Source: Hymenobacter oligotrophus
GTDB taxonomy: Bacteria > Bacteroidota > Bacteroidia > Cytophagales > Hymenobacteraceae
Direction: 5' to 3'
Length of the DNA: 64,000 nucleotides
Assembly (NCBI RefSeq): GCF_003574965.1
Contig: NZ_CP032317.1
Coordinates: forward strand, 992,001-1,056,000
Under the pieces are notes generated by a model. The model did no database searches, was not told where the DNA came from, and saw only the letters and a program-made list of their open reading frames with translations. This document shows positions 7,107 through 15,266 of the stretch, piece after piece (position 1 is the stretch's first letter; every line of letters starts with the position of its first letter). A program made the translations under genes and the position numbers.

Positions 7107-8648
7107 ATGAAACCGTTCGTTACTCCTGCGTCGGGCTACGCGCGCCTCGCAACCGGCGCCCTGCTGCTGGCCGGGCTTGGACTGGGCACCCCCGCCTGGG
7201 CACAAACCCGCCCCGCCGCGCCGCCAGCTGCTGCCGTGCCGCAAGCCGCCCCCAGCGGCCCCTGGACGCTGCAGCAAGCCGTTGATTATGCCCTGCAGAA
7301 CAACCTGCAGGTGCGCCAGAGCCAGCTGCAGGCCGAGCTTTCGGAGGCTACTTACCGCCAAAGCCGCCTAAGCCAGCTGCCTACGGCCAACGCCGCGGCC
7401 TCGCAAAGCTGGAACTACGGTACCAACGTCGATCCGCTCACGTTCCAGTTTCAAAACCAAACCACGCGGGCCAATAACTTTTCGGCTACGGGGCAGCTGA
7501 ATTTGTTTTCGGGCTTCCAGGTGCGCAACTCCATCAAGCGCAACGCGCTGGATTACGAGGCTTCGCTGCTCGATATCGAACAGGCCCGCAACGATTTGTC
7601 GCTCACGGTAGCCTCGGCCTACTTGCAGCTGCTGCTCGGCGAGGAGCTGGTGCGCACCAACGAGTTGCGCATCAACTCGGCCAAACAGCAAATTGAGCGC
7701 ACCCAGAAACTGCTGCGCGCAGGCTCGGTGCCCGAAAGCAACCTGGCCGACGCCCGCGCCCAGCTGGCCACCGACGAGCTTAACCTGGTAACGGCCCAAA
7801 ACCAGCGCGACCTAGCCCGTTTGCAGCTCGTGCAGGCCCTCAACCTAGAGGCTGCACGCGGCAACGACTTTGCCGTGGCCGTGCCCAACCTGCCCGACCC
7901 CGACGACGAGCCGGTGCTCGACGGCGACGTGGCTGCCACCTTTGAGTCGGCCCAAAGCACCCAACCGCAAGTAAAAGCCGCCGATTTGCGCGTGCGCAGC
8001 GCGCAGCGCAGCCAAGAGGTTTCGCGCGGGGCGTATTACCCACGCCTCACGTTCGGGGCCAGCATTTTTTCGGGTTACTCCTCGGCGCGCATTGCCCGCA
8101 AGCTTACCGGCGACTCCACGATTGTGCCCGCGGGCTTTATTTACCAACTCACGCCTGCCGGCCCGGTGCAAGTGCCCAACCAGTTTGCCGGTATTTTGCA
8201 GCCTAGGTTCGAGACGCTGTCGGAGGGTTTTGGCTCGCAGGTGAAAAACAACTTGGGCAAGCAGCTCAGCTTCAACCTGAACATTCCGATCCTGAACGGT
8301 TGGCAGGCCCGCACCAACGTGCAACGCTCGGTAATCGGGGTCAAGCAAGCCGAACTGCGCGCTGCCCAAACGCGCCTGCAGCTGCGCCAAACCATTCAGC
8401 AGGCCTACGCCGATGCCCTGGCGGCCCAGCGCCGGTACGCGGCCAACAAGCGCCAGGTAGAAGCGTTGGCCACGGCTTACCGCAATGCCGAAATCCGCTT
8501 CAACAACGGGCTGATGAACGGCACCGACTTCAACATTGCCAAAAACAACCTTACGGCGGCCGAGTCGGGCATGATTCAGGCCAAATACGAATTCATTTTC
8601 CGCCGGAAAGTGCTCGACTTCTACCAAGGCAAGCCCCTGACGCTTTAG
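7107..8648 (+). CDS. TolC-family outer-membrane efflux protein
   Basis: A 513-residue protein with a signal peptide ending near PAWAQ and two outer-membrane efflux (OEP) repeats: the first begins WTLQQAVDYALQNNLQVRQSQLQAELSE, the second includes LNIPILNGWQARTNVQRS and RQTIQQAYADALAAQRRYAA. It should form a trimeric channel across the outer membrane and periplasm. The next gene is an HlyD-type adaptor, but a strong terminator-like hairpin lies between them. No inner-membrane pump is adjacent, so the exported substrate cannot be named. The start at 7107 gives the signal peptide; the longer frame does not. Confidence 0.9.
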   Translation: MKPFVTPASGYARLATGALLLAGLGLGTPAWAQTRPAAPPAAAVPQAAPSGPWTLQQAVDYALQNNLQVRQSQLQAELSEATYRQSRLSQLPTANAAASQSWNYGTNVDPLTFQFQNQTTRANNFSATGQLNLFSGFQVRNSIKRNALDYEASLLDIEQARNDLSLTVASAYLQLLLGEELVRTNELRINSAKQQIERTQKLLRAGSVPESNLADARAQLATDELNLVTAQNQRDLARLQLVQALNLEAARGNDFAVAVPNLPDPDDEPVLDGDVAATFESAQSTQPQVKAADLRVRSAQRSQEVSRGAYYPRLTFGASIFSGYSSARIARKLTGDSTIVPAGFIYQLTPAGPVQVPNQFAGILQPRFETLSEGFGSQVKNNLGKQLSFNLNIPILNGWQARTNVQRSVIGVKQAELRAAQTRLQLRQTIQQAYADALAAQRRYAANKRQVEALATAYRNAEIRFNNGLMNGTDFNIAKNNLTAAESGMIQAKYEFIFRRKVLDFYQGKPLTL

Positions 8649-8673
8649 TGGTTAGCTTGAAACAACCTGTTTT

Positions 8674-8740
8674 GCGCAACGCCTAGGTGCCCCGGCCCGC
8701 CCACGGTTGAGGTACCTAGGCGTTGTGCTTTGCTTTTTTT
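8674..8740 (+). terminator. Terminator after the TolC gene, arms carrying CCTAGG
   Basis: GCGCAACGCCTAGGT (8674-8688) pairs with ACCTAGGCGTTGTGC (8714-8728), 14 Watson-Crick pairs plus one G-T wobble, and is followed by TTTGCTTTTTTTT. Confidence 0.8.
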
Positions 8741-8741
8741 T

Positions 8742-8785
8742 GGCGGATAATTGCCTGCTGATCATTGCTAATTGATCATTGATTC
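8742..8785. repeat. Degenerate short tandem repeat before the HlyD gene
   Basis: Copies of a GATnATTG-like unit (GATAATTG, then GATCATTG twice, with CTAATTG between them) fill the bases just before the start codon. This is the same kind of simple intergenic repeat as in the his operon gaps. No gene lies in it. Confidence 0.45.
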
Positions 8786-10198
8786 ATGAAAAACAACCGC
8801 ATGTTGTTCATCCTGCTCGGCCTCCTGGTGGTGGTTGTGGGAGGAGGTATGATTGCCAAGAAACAAGGCTGGATTGGCAAGCCTACGGGCACCGAGGTGC
8901 TGACGGCCAAGGCTGCTCCGGCCAACATTGTTGAGAAGGTTAGCGCCTCGGGCAAAGTGCAGCCCGAAACCGAAGTGAAGATTTCGGCCGACGTATCGGG
9001 CGAGATTACCGAGCTGTACGTGCAGGAAGGCGACTCCGTACGCAAGGGCCAACTGCTGCTCCGCATCCGGCCCGACAACTACACGGCCATGGTAAACCAG
9101 CAGTCGGCCTTGGTAGGCACGCAGCAGGCCAACGTGGGGCAGGCGCAGGCGCGCTTGCAGCAATTGCTGGCCAACGCCCGCCAAACCGAGCTTAGCTACC
9201 GCCGCAGCGCCTCGCTCTTCAAGCAAAAGGTAATTTCGCAGGCCGAGTATGAGCAGGCCAAAGCCGCCTACGACGCTTCGCAGGAGGAAATCAACTCGGC
9301 GCAGCAAAGCATTCGGGCCGCCCAAAGCTCGGTGCGCTCGGCGCAGGCCTCGCTCGAAGAAGCCCGCAAAAACCTCAACAAAACCACCATTTACGCGCCC
9401 GTAAGTGGCACCGTAAGCAAGCTGAACATTGAAAAAGGCGAGCGGGTGGTAGGTACCTCGCAAATGGCCGGTACCGAAATCATGCGCATTGCCAACCTGA
9501 ACTCGATGGAGGTGCGCGTGAACGTGAACGAGAACGACGTTAGCAACGTGGACCTAGGCGACTCGGCCGTGGTGGAGGTAGACGCCTACGCCAGCCGCGA
9601 CGAAAAATTCCGGGGCGTGGTTACCAGCATTGCCAACACCGCCAAAGATGCCCTCACGGCCGAAGCCGTTACCGAGTTTGAGGTGCGCGTGCGCCTGCTG
9701 CCCGAGTCGTACCGCCAGCTGGTGCGCAACGTGGGCGGCCGCACGGTGGTGCCGTTCCGCCCGGGCATGACGGCCTCGGTCGACATCATCACCAACCGCA
9801 AAAACAACGCGTTGTCCGTGCCGCTGGCCGCCGTAACCACCCGCTCGGATAGCGCCCTCGTGAAGGACGCCAACAAGCAGGAAGGAAGCGGCATTAAGGT
9901 GGGCCGCGGCCGCGGCGGCAACGCCACCAACGACGACGCTAAGCCCAAAGGCGACATTGAAGAAGTAGTATTTGTGGTGCGTGGCGGTAAGGCAGTGCTT
10001 ACGCCCGTGAAAACCGGCATCAGCGACTTCGATAACATCGAAATCTTGTCGGGTGTGAAGCCCGGCGACGAAGTGGTGAGCGGTCCGTTCCGCGCCGTTT
10101 CGAAAACCCTGAAAGACGGTGCGCTGGTGGAGGTAAAAGACGCCAAGTCGTTGAACCGCGCAGCGTTGAAGGAAGAAGGCGGCGGCGACGACGAGTAA
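8786..10198 (+). CDS. HlyD/MacA-type periplasmic adaptor protein
   Basis: A 470-residue membrane-fusion protein. Residues 6-23 form a single N-terminal membrane anchor (MLFILLGLLVVVVGGGMIA), followed by a barrel-sandwich (biotinyl-lipoyl-like) half VSASGKVQPETEVKIS, a coiled-coil hairpin of about 100 residues rich in Gln and Ala, the second lipoyl half IYAPVSGTVSKLNIEKGERVV, and a beta-barrel plus membrane-proximal domain with a Gly/Arg-rich insert (GRGRGGNATNDD). It should bridge an inner-membrane ABC (MacB) or RND pump to the TolC channel encoded just upstream. The pump gene is absent from this locus. It ends at a strong terminator. Confidence 0.9.
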   Translation: MKNNRMLFILLGLLVVVVGGGMIAKKQGWIGKPTGTEVLTAKAAPANIVEKVSASGKVQPETEVKISADVSGEITELYVQEGDSVRKGQLLLRIRPDNYTAMVNQQSALVGTQQANVGQAQARLQQLLANARQTELSYRRSASLFKQKVISQAEYEQAKAAYDASQEEINSAQQSIRAAQSSVRSAQASLEEARKNLNKTTIYAPVSGTVSKLNIEKGERVVGTSQMAGTEIMRIANLNSMEVRVNVNENDVSNVDLGDSAVVEVDAYASRDEKFRGVVTSIANTAKDALTAEAVTEFEVRVRLLPESYRQLVRNVGGRTVVPFRPGMTASVDIITNRKNNALSVPLAAVTTRSDSALVKDANKQEGSGIKVGRGRGGNATNDDAKPKGDIEEVVFVVRGGKAVLTPVKTGISDFDNIEILSGVKPGDEVVSGPFRAVSKTLKDGALVEVKDAKSLNRAALKEEGGGDDE

Positions 10199-10223
10199 AC
10201 CCTAGGTAATTACAAGCCAACGC

Positions 10224-10268
10224 AGAGGCCGGGCACGAGCAATTCGTCCCGGCCTCTCGCTTTTTTTG
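10224..10268 (+). terminator. Terminator after the adaptor gene
   Basis: AGAGGCCGGG (10224-10233) pairs with CCCGGCCTCT (10248-10257), followed by CGCTTTTTTT. Confidence 0.85.
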
Positions 10269-10293
10269 CCTAAAATCGGCCGTTCGTTGCTGG

Positions 10294-10325
10294 TTGTCGA
10301 GTTTACGCGGCCGGTGCTTACTTTG
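10294..10325 (+). promoter_or_regulatory. Promoter for gpsA
   Basis: TTGT (10294-10297), a 20-base spacer and TTACTTTG (10318-10325, seven of eight consensus bases). Transcription would start near 10332, which favours the downstream start codon at 10404. Confidence 0.5.
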
Positions 10326-10403
10326 CCCTAGGTGCCCGCCACCTACACCCGCGCACAGGCCGTGGCGGGTTCCGTTTTCCTGCATTCTCCCTCTGCTTTC
10401 CCC

Positions 10404-11393
10404 GTGGAAAAAATAGCCATGATTGGCGGCGGCTCTTGGGCCACTGCACTCACCAAAATTCTGTCCGAAAACGGTGCCCGCGTAAGCTGGTGGTTGCGCC
10501 ACAAAGACGACGTGCAGCACCTGCGCACCACACGCCACAACCCGCGCTACCTTTCGTCGGTGGCCTTTGATATGACGCGCGTATTCCCGTCGAGCGATAT
10601 CGAAGACGTGGTGAAAGAAGCCGACTGGGTGGTGCTGGCCGTGCCCGCGGCGTTTGTTAAAGAAGCGCTTGATAAGCTGGATCGTGATGCCTTGAAAAAC
10701 AAGCGCGTTATATCGGCCATTAAAGGCATGATACCGGGCCGCAACGAGCTGGTTACCGACTACGTGTGCGAGCGGTTTAAGGTGGTGCGCGAAAAACTGG
10801 GCGTAGTGGCCGGCCCGTGCCACGCCGAGGAAGTAGCCCTCGAAAAGCAGAGCTACCTTACCATTGGCTCGCCCGATTTGGCCTTGGCCGAAGATTTCAG
10901 CCAACTGTTGCGCAACCGCTACGTGAAAGCCCACGCCGCCGCCGACCTCGACGGCATTGAGTACTGCGCCGTGATGAAAAACATCATAGCCCTGACCTGC
11001 GGCATTGCCCACGGCCTCGGCTACGGCGACAACTTTCAGGCGGTGCTGGTATCGAATGCGGTGCAGGAAATCCGCCGCTTCCTGTACGCCCTCAACCCGC
11101 AGCCCCGCGACCTGTCAGCCTCGGCGTACCTAGGCGATTTGCTCGTAACGGCCTATTCGCAGTTTTCGCGCAACCGCACCTTCGGCAACATGGTGGGCCG
11201 CGGCTACTCCGTAAAATCGGCGCAGATGGAAATGAACATGGTGGCCGAGGGCTACTACGCCGTCAAGAGCATTTACGAGGTGAACAAGGACCTGCGCGTG
11301 AACATGCCTATTACGGCCGCCGCGTACCACGTGCTTTACGAGAAGATTGCGCCTGCTATTGAGCTGGAGATTTTGAAAGAGAAGTTTAAGTAG
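10404..11393 (+). CDS. gpsA: NAD(P)H-dependent glycerol-3-phosphate dehydrogenase
   Basis: A 329-residue cytosolic enzyme that reduces dihydroxyacetone phosphate to sn-glycerol 3-phosphate for phospholipid synthesis. The nucleotide-binding motif IGGGSWATAL is at residues 7-16, VVAGPCHAEEVA and the catalytic-Lys block VMKNIIALTCGIAHGLGYGDN follow, and NAVQEIRRF belongs to the C-terminal helical domain. I chose the GTG at 10404 because the family normally begins two or three residues before the first strand and because the promoter would put the transcription start near 10332. An in-frame ATG at 10332 would add 24 non-conserved residues. Confidence 0.9.
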   Translation: MEKIAMIGGGSWATALTKILSENGARVSWWLRHKDDVQHLRTTRHNPRYLSSVAFDMTRVFPSSDIEDVVKEADWVVLAVPAAFVKEALDKLDRDALKNKRVISAIKGMIPGRNELVTDYVCERFKVVREKLGVVAGPCHAEEVALEKQSYLTIGSPDLALAEDFSQLLRNRYVKAHAAADLDGIEYCAVMKNIIALTCGIAHGLGYGDNFQAVLVSNAVQEIRRFLYALNPQPRDLSASAYLGDLLVTAYSQFSRNRTFGNMVGRGYSVKSAQMEMNMVAEGYYAVKSIYEVNKDLRVNMPITAAAYHVLYEKIAPAIELEILKEKFK

Positions 11394-11396
11394 CAG

Positions 11397-11600
11397 ATGT
11401 AGCGATTAGCATTTGGCACCTGGGGTATTGCCTCAGGTGCCGCTGCAGCGTCAGCAGCCATTATACTGAGCAGCCTGGTGTTGTTCGATCAACAATTCAT
11501 CCTAGGTCCACCTCAACAAAGAGTTACTATTCACCCACCACTTGGCTTTCAATCGCAGGCCAACCCGGGCCCAGATCCGCTGGGGTTTTACACTTTTTAG
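11397..11600 (+). pseudogene. Possible small exported protein with a stop at codon 2
   Basis: Directly after gpsA the frame reads ATG TAG CGA TTA GCA. If the TAG were AAG, it would give MKRLAFGTWGIASG, a hydrophobic signal or anchor, and a Pro/Gln-rich tail ending GPDPLGFYTF before a stop at 11598. No other good start codon exists in this frame, so it is either a freshly disrupted gene or not a gene. An 11-bp hairpin (11415-11441, without a T tract) lies in the same bases and may instead be the 3' end structure of gpsA. I rate the pseudogene reading as speculative. Confidence 0.3.
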
Positions 11601-11605
11601 GCTTC

Positions 11606-11770
11606 ATGCAAGCCGCTACCATAGCGGCCGTCATTGCTTTGCTTACCTGGGTTGCGGCGGTAGTGCTGCATATGCGCTTGCCTAAGCAAGAGCGGTTTTC
11701 GCCTTATTGGCTAGCAGGGCTTTTGGTATTGCTGCTGCCTTTAGCTGTAAGCATACTGTTGCGTGCCTGA
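11606..11770 (+). CDS. Small two-helix membrane protein
   Basis: A 54-residue reading frame starting MQAATIAAVIALLTWVAAVV, with a first hydrophobic helix (about residues 5-21), a basic loop (HMRLPKQERFSPYW) and a second helix (LAGLLVLLLPLAVSILL), ending in RA. The topology of two helices joined by a positively charged loop is what a real small membrane protein would look like. It starts 6 bases after the possible pseudogene and could be cotranscribed with gpsA. No family is recognised. Confidence 0.45.
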   Translation: MQAATIAAVIALLTWVAAVVLHMRLPKQERFSPYWLAGLLVLLLPLAVSILLRA

Positions 11771-11880
11771 GGCAAAGTATGGCCCTTGCGTAATGTAGTA
11801 TTAGCCGCTGCAAAGTGCCGAAATACAACTACTACCGAAGGGCTTTCCGTAGTACCCTCTGACACTAAAGAAAACACCAC

Positions 11881-12285
11881 ATGGCCACCTGGGGACACCG
11901 CAACTTCGACAACGACACGGCCGCCGATTTTGCCGGCGACTTCCGCAAGCAGCCCAACGAGGCCATGCTGCTGGCCGCTTTGGCAACGGTATCCGAGGCC
12001 GAAGACGACGAACGCATTGAGGCCGCCGAAGCCAGCGAAGCCTTGGCTGCTGCCGAAATTGTGGCCGCCATCCTAGGGAAACCCACGCGCGATTTTCCGG
12101 CCGATGTAATTCCGGTTATTGTCAAAATGAACCCCGGCGAAAGCGAAGACCTGCGCGAGCTGGCCCAGGAGGCCGTGGAGGCCGTGTTGCGCCGCTCCGA
12201 TTTGCAGGCCCATTGGGCCAAGCAGGGCGAGGCGGTCGAGGGTTGGGTGCAGGTGCAGCAAGATTTGCTTCATCGGCTTCAGTAA
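11881..12285 (+). CDS. DUF4259 domain protein
   Basis: A 134-residue acidic, helical protein. The opening WGHRNFDNDTAADFAGDF matches the hallmark start of DUF4259 proteins (W-G-x-x-x-F-D-N-D-x-A-x-D-F), which have no known function. The remainder is Ala/Glu-rich and ends in a short amphipathic helix. No signal peptide or membrane segment is visible, so it should be cytosolic. It lies 6 bases before the EamA-like gene, so the two are probably cotranscribed. Confidence 0.8.
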   Translation: MATWGHRNFDNDTAADFAGDFRKQPNEAMLLAALATVSEAEDDERIEAAEASEALAAAEIVAAILGKPTRDFPADVIPVIVKMNPGESEDLRELAQEAVEAVLRRSDLQAHWAKQGEAVEGWVQVQQDLLHRLQ

Positions 12286-12291
12286 CACATT

Positions 12292-12723
12292 ATGCACTGG
12301 CTAGTACTGGCACTGCTCACGGCCTTCTCGCTGGCCTTGTACAACTTCTTCATCAAGCTAGCCTCGGCGCACGTGCAGGCCGCCGTGGGCGCCGTGGTGC
12401 TGCAGCTGGTAGCTGCAGCCCTAGGTGCGGTGTGGCTGCTGAAGCTGAAACTGCAAGGCCAACCCCTCATGACTACCCCAAAAGGCCTGGGGTTGGCAGC
12501 GCTGGCGGGCATTGGGGTAGGGCTGGCCGAAATTCTGACGTTTGTGGTGTTTGGGCGGGGCGTGTCGTCGGCCGTGGGTACGCCCGTGATTGTGGGCGGC
12601 TCGGTGCTGCTCACTGCCCTAATGGGGCTACTGATTGCGCGCGAAACCCTGAGCCTGCCGCAAGTGCTGGGCCTGCTGCTAATTGTGGGCGGTATTGCTT
12701 TGCTGGCCCGCGGCCACGAATAG
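12292..12723 (+). CDS. EamA-like membrane protein, single-domain
   Basis: A 143-residue inner-membrane protein with about five hydrophobic segments (LALLTAFSLALYNFFIKLAS, VVLQLVAAALGAVWLL, LAALAGIGVGLAEILTFVVF, VIVGGSVLLTALMGLLIA, LGLLLIVGGIALLA). The pattern is one EamA half-domain, as in small multidrug/drug-metabolite transporters, which dimerise to form a transporter. The substrate is unknown. It is half the usual DMT length but shows no sign of truncation, because the last helix ends naturally in ARGHE. It is probably in an operon with the DUF4259 gene. Confidence 0.8.
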   Translation: MHWLVLALLTAFSLALYNFFIKLASAHVQAAVGAVVLQLVAAALGAVWLLKLKLQGQPLMTTPKGLGLAALAGIGVGLAEILTFVVFGRGVSSAVGTPVIVGGSVLLTALMGLLIARETLSLPQVLGLLLIVGGIALLARGHE

Positions 12724-12776
12724 CCAGCCCAACCGCCGCGGCCTGGCCTCCGGGCTGCGTGGGCGCCCACGCGCCC

Positions 12777-12823
12777 GGGCCCTAGGTGCCAGCCGCCGCG
12801 CAAGGTGTTGCCACCTAGGGCCC
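12777..12823. repeat. CCTAGG inverted repeat
   Basis: GGGCCCTAGGTG (12777-12788) and CACCTAGGGCCC (12812-12823) are exact complements around a 23-base loop in the gap after the EamA-like gene. No T tract follows. Confidence 0.7.
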
Positions 12824-12906
12824 AGGGTTGTGGCGTGGGCCTAGCTCGACATAACTCCGGCAAGTGGTCGTCGTAAGGCTTTAGCCTCAACCAATCCACT
12901 TTGCTT

Positions 12907-13650
12907 ATGCCTACTCATGCCACCCCGGCTACGCAGGGCCGGCCGCTGGCTTTGCCGTGCACGCCCGCTACGGGTACCTCTCACGTCAACGTAGGTCCGG
13001 GCGAGCGGGCAGTGTCGGCTGCGGCCGGTGCAGTACTGGCCTATGCGGGCCTCAAAACAAACTCCAGGGCGGGCGGTGCAGCCTTGGCTGCGCTGGGGGC
13101 CGCGCTGCTGTTCCGGGGCGCTTCGGGCTATTGCCCCCTCAACGACCTAGTGGGCCGCGATTCGGCGCAAGCGCAGCCCGAGCCCGTCGAAATCAACGAG
13201 ACGTTTATCATCAGCCGGCCCGTGGAAGAGGTATACGCGTTTTGGCGCCGCCTCGAAAACCTGCCGCGGTTTATGCAGCACCTCGAGAGCATACAGCAGC
13301 GCGACGCGCGGCACTCGCACTGGAAAGCGCGCATCCCCGGCGGTTTGGGCACCGTCGATTGGGACGCTGAAATCACGACCGACGAGCCCAACCGCCTGTT
13401 GGCGTACCGCTCGATGCCCGGTTCGCAGGTCGATCAGTCGGGCGAGGTGCGTTTCCGGCAGGCCGGAGCCGGCGCAACCGAGCTGCAAACTATTATGCAC
13501 TACCGGGCGCCGGCGGGTGCGCTGGGGCAAGGCGTAGCCCGGCTGCTGAACCCGGCCATGGCCGAGCTGGTGCGCCGCGACATGCTTCGCTTCAAGCAGT
13601 TGCTCGAAGCCGAAGGAGCCGCCGCCCAGCCTGCTGGCCCGGTGGCTTAG
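12907..13650 (+). CDS. DUF2892/SRPBCC membrane-anchored protein
   Basis: A 247-residue protein. Residues about 25-85 form a DUF2892-type hydrophobic hairpin (VGPGERAVSAAAGAVLAYAG, GGAALAALGAALLFRGASGYCPL). Residues about 95-240 are a SRPBCC (START-like) hydrophobic-ligand domain, seen in ETFIISRPVEEVYAFWRRLENLPRFM and DEPNRLLAYRSMPGS. This fusion occurs in bacterial membrane proteins linked to lipid or stress functions; the ligand is unknown. The ATG at 12907 is preferred over the TTG two codons upstream. It ends at a strong terminator and is a single-gene unit. Confidence 0.8.
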   Translation: MPTHATPATQGRPLALPCTPATGTSHVNVGPGERAVSAAAGAVLAYAGLKTNSRAGGAALAALGAALLFRGASGYCPLNDLVGRDSAQAQPEPVEINETFIISRPVEEVYAFWRRLENLPRFMQHLESIQQRDARHSHWKARIPGGLGTVDWDAEITTDEPNRLLAYRSMPGSQVDQSGEVRFRQAGAGATELQTIMHYRAPAGALGQGVARLLNPAMAELVRRDMLRFKQLLEAEGAAAQPAGPVA

Positions 13651-13685
13651 CCCCAAGCCGGGCCGCGGCCACGTAAGCACCTAGG

Positions 13686-13714
13686 AAAGGAGGCCCAGCC
13701 AGGCCTCCTTTTTT
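13686..13714 (+). terminator. Terminator after the SRPBCC gene
   Basis: AAAGGAGGCC (13686-13695) pairs with GGCCTCCTTT (13702-13711), loop CAGCCA, followed by further Ts. Confidence 0.9.
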
Positions 13715-13805
13715 GCGTGGTGTGCGGCGCATGTGGCTCTATTACAAAGCTGTGCACTTAGCAATTAGCGGTAAGTTCAGCTCGCCGGTAGAAATAATTT
13801 TTTCC

Positions 13806-13817
13806 GCAAACGTTTGC
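13806..13817. promoter_or_regulatory. LacI-family-type operator
   Basis: GCAAACGTTTGC is a perfect 12-base palindrome with the central CG of LacI/PurR-family operators. It lies 38 bases before the -7 box of the MFS gene. A looser copy (CAAACGCTTTTTGCG) follows at 13832-13846. No LacI-family regulator is encoded in the window. Confidence 0.5.
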
Positions 13818-13854
13818 AACTAGCTCATTACCAAACGCTTTTTGCGTGATGCCG

Positions 13855-13862
13855 TACTTTTG
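13855..13862 (+). promoter_or_regulatory. -7 box for the MFS transporter
   Basis: TACTTTTG matches the Bacteroidota consensus exactly and predicts a leader of about 75 bases before the ATG at 13944. Confidence 0.5.
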
Positions 13863-13943
13863 GGCTGCCGTTGGCACGGGCAGGCTTGCCGTAGCAGGCT
13901 GAGCCTACTACCTGCGCCCGCGTTTCGATCCAGACACCGCATC

Positions 13944-15101
13944 ATGAGTACAGCAACACTAACGGGGCATGCCACCCCGCGCACGCACCGGCTTGCCGTG
14001 GCGGCTTGGTTTTTCTTGCAAGGGCTGATTTTCGCCAGCTGGGCATCGCGCATTCCTACCATTCAGCAGCGCATGGGATTTTCCGATGCCACGCTGGGCT
14101 TGGTGTTGTTGTCGTTGCCGGCGGGGCAACTGCCCTCGTTGCCGCTTTCGGGTTGGCTTATCCATAAGTACGGCAGCCGGCGCACGGGCATAGCCGGGGC
14201 CGTGGTGTACAGCTTGGCGCTGGTGGGGCTTGGCTGGGCCCAGGCGCCGTGGCAGCTAATACCTTGCATGGTAGTATTTGGCTTTGCCAGCAACCTCATG
14301 AATATCTCTATCAATACCCAGGCGGTAGGCGTGGAGGAGCTTTACGAGCGCCCCATTATGGCTTCGTTTCATGGCATGTGGAGCTTGGCCGGCTTTGCGG
14401 GGGCCGCGCTCGGCACGGGCATGATTGCGGCCGGCGTGATGCCCGAGTACCACTTTCTGCTGGTGGCGGTTCTGATTTTGATGGGCGCGGTGCTCACGTA
14501 CGCGTCGCTGTTGCCGCACTCGCCCGCCGACTCGACTGCCGAGCAGCCGTTTTTTGTGCTGCCCGACCGAACGCTGCTAGGCCTAGGTGCCATTGCGTTT
14601 TGCGCCCTCATCTGCGAAGGGGCCATGTTCGACTGGAGCGGGGTGTACTTTAAAAAGGTGGTGCAGGCCGACAAAGGTTGGGTTGGCGCCGGCTACACGG
14701 CCTTTATGAGCACCATGGCCCTAGGTCGGTTTGGGGCCGATTGGCTTACCAGCCGGCTGGGGGCCAAGTGGGTAATTCAGCTCAGCGGCCTGCTTACGGC
14801 AGCGGGGCTGCTCACGGCGGTTTTGTTGCCGGCCCTGCCAACGGCCCTGCTCGGCTTTATGCTGGTGGGCTTCGGTACGTCGTCGGTGGTGCCGTTGGTG
14901 TTTAGCGCTGCGGGCAAGAGCACGGTAATGCCCGCCGGCATGGCCCTGGCGGCGGTTTCAACCATCGGCTTTCTGGGCTTTCTGGTTGGCCCGCCCGTTA
15001 TCGGGCTCGTTGCAGGCGCCACCAGCTTGCGTCTTTCATTCTCCCTTATTGCCCTAATGGGCCTTTGCGTGGCCGCGGTAGCCAGCAAAGCACGGGTGTA
15101 A
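13944..15101 (+). CDS. MFS transporter, YbjJ-like
   Basis: A 385-residue major-facilitator protein with about 12 hydrophobic segments. The opening WFFLQGLIFASWASRIPTIQ is typical of the YbjJ branch, and the segment GMWSLAGFAGAALG lies in the sixth helix region. It should be an inner-membrane secondary transporter, perhaps for a sugar given the LacI-type operator upstream, but the substrate is unknown. The frame extends upstream to a TTG, but that extension would run through the -7 box, so the ATG at 13944 is preferred. It is transcribed alone; the catalase gene downstream has its own control region. Confidence 0.85.
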   Translation: MSTATLTGHATPRTHRLAVAAWFFLQGLIFASWASRIPTIQQRMGFSDATLGLVLLSLPAGQLPSLPLSGWLIHKYGSRRTGIAGAVVYSLALVGLGWAQAPWQLIPCMVVFGFASNLMNISINTQAVGVEELYERPIMASFHGMWSLAGFAGAALGTGMIAAGVMPEYHFLLVAVLILMGAVLTYASLLPHSPADSTAEQPFFVLPDRTLLGLGAIAFCALICEGAMFDWSGVYFKKVVQADKGWVGAGYTAFMSTMALGRFGADWLTSRLGAKWVIQLSGLLTAAGLLTAVLLPALPTALLGFMLVGFGTSSVVPLVFSAAGKSTVMPAGMALAAVSTIGFLGFLVGPPVIGLVAGATSLRLSFSLIALMGLCVAAVASKARV

Positions 15102-15189
15102 GCGGCCTGCCGATGAGCTTGCGTATGCCGAGGCGGTTCGGTAGCATAGCCGACGGTACCAGCTTACACGGCGGCCTCGGTTATCTAGT

Positions 15190-15204
15190 GGAGAATTATT
15201 CTCC
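15190..15204. promoter_or_regulatory. Fur/PerR-like 7-1-7 palindrome before catalase
   Basis: GGAGAATTATTCTCC is a perfect 7-1-7 inverted repeat (centre T at 15197), 62 bases before the catalase start. The AATnATT core matches the layout of PerR boxes (TTATAATnATTATAA); the outer bases differ. Confidence 0.45.
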
Positions 15205-15266
15205 GGAAGGAAACCGCGGGCACCGGTTGTTGGTATACCACTGTCCAACCTACAACCAGTTCGCCT

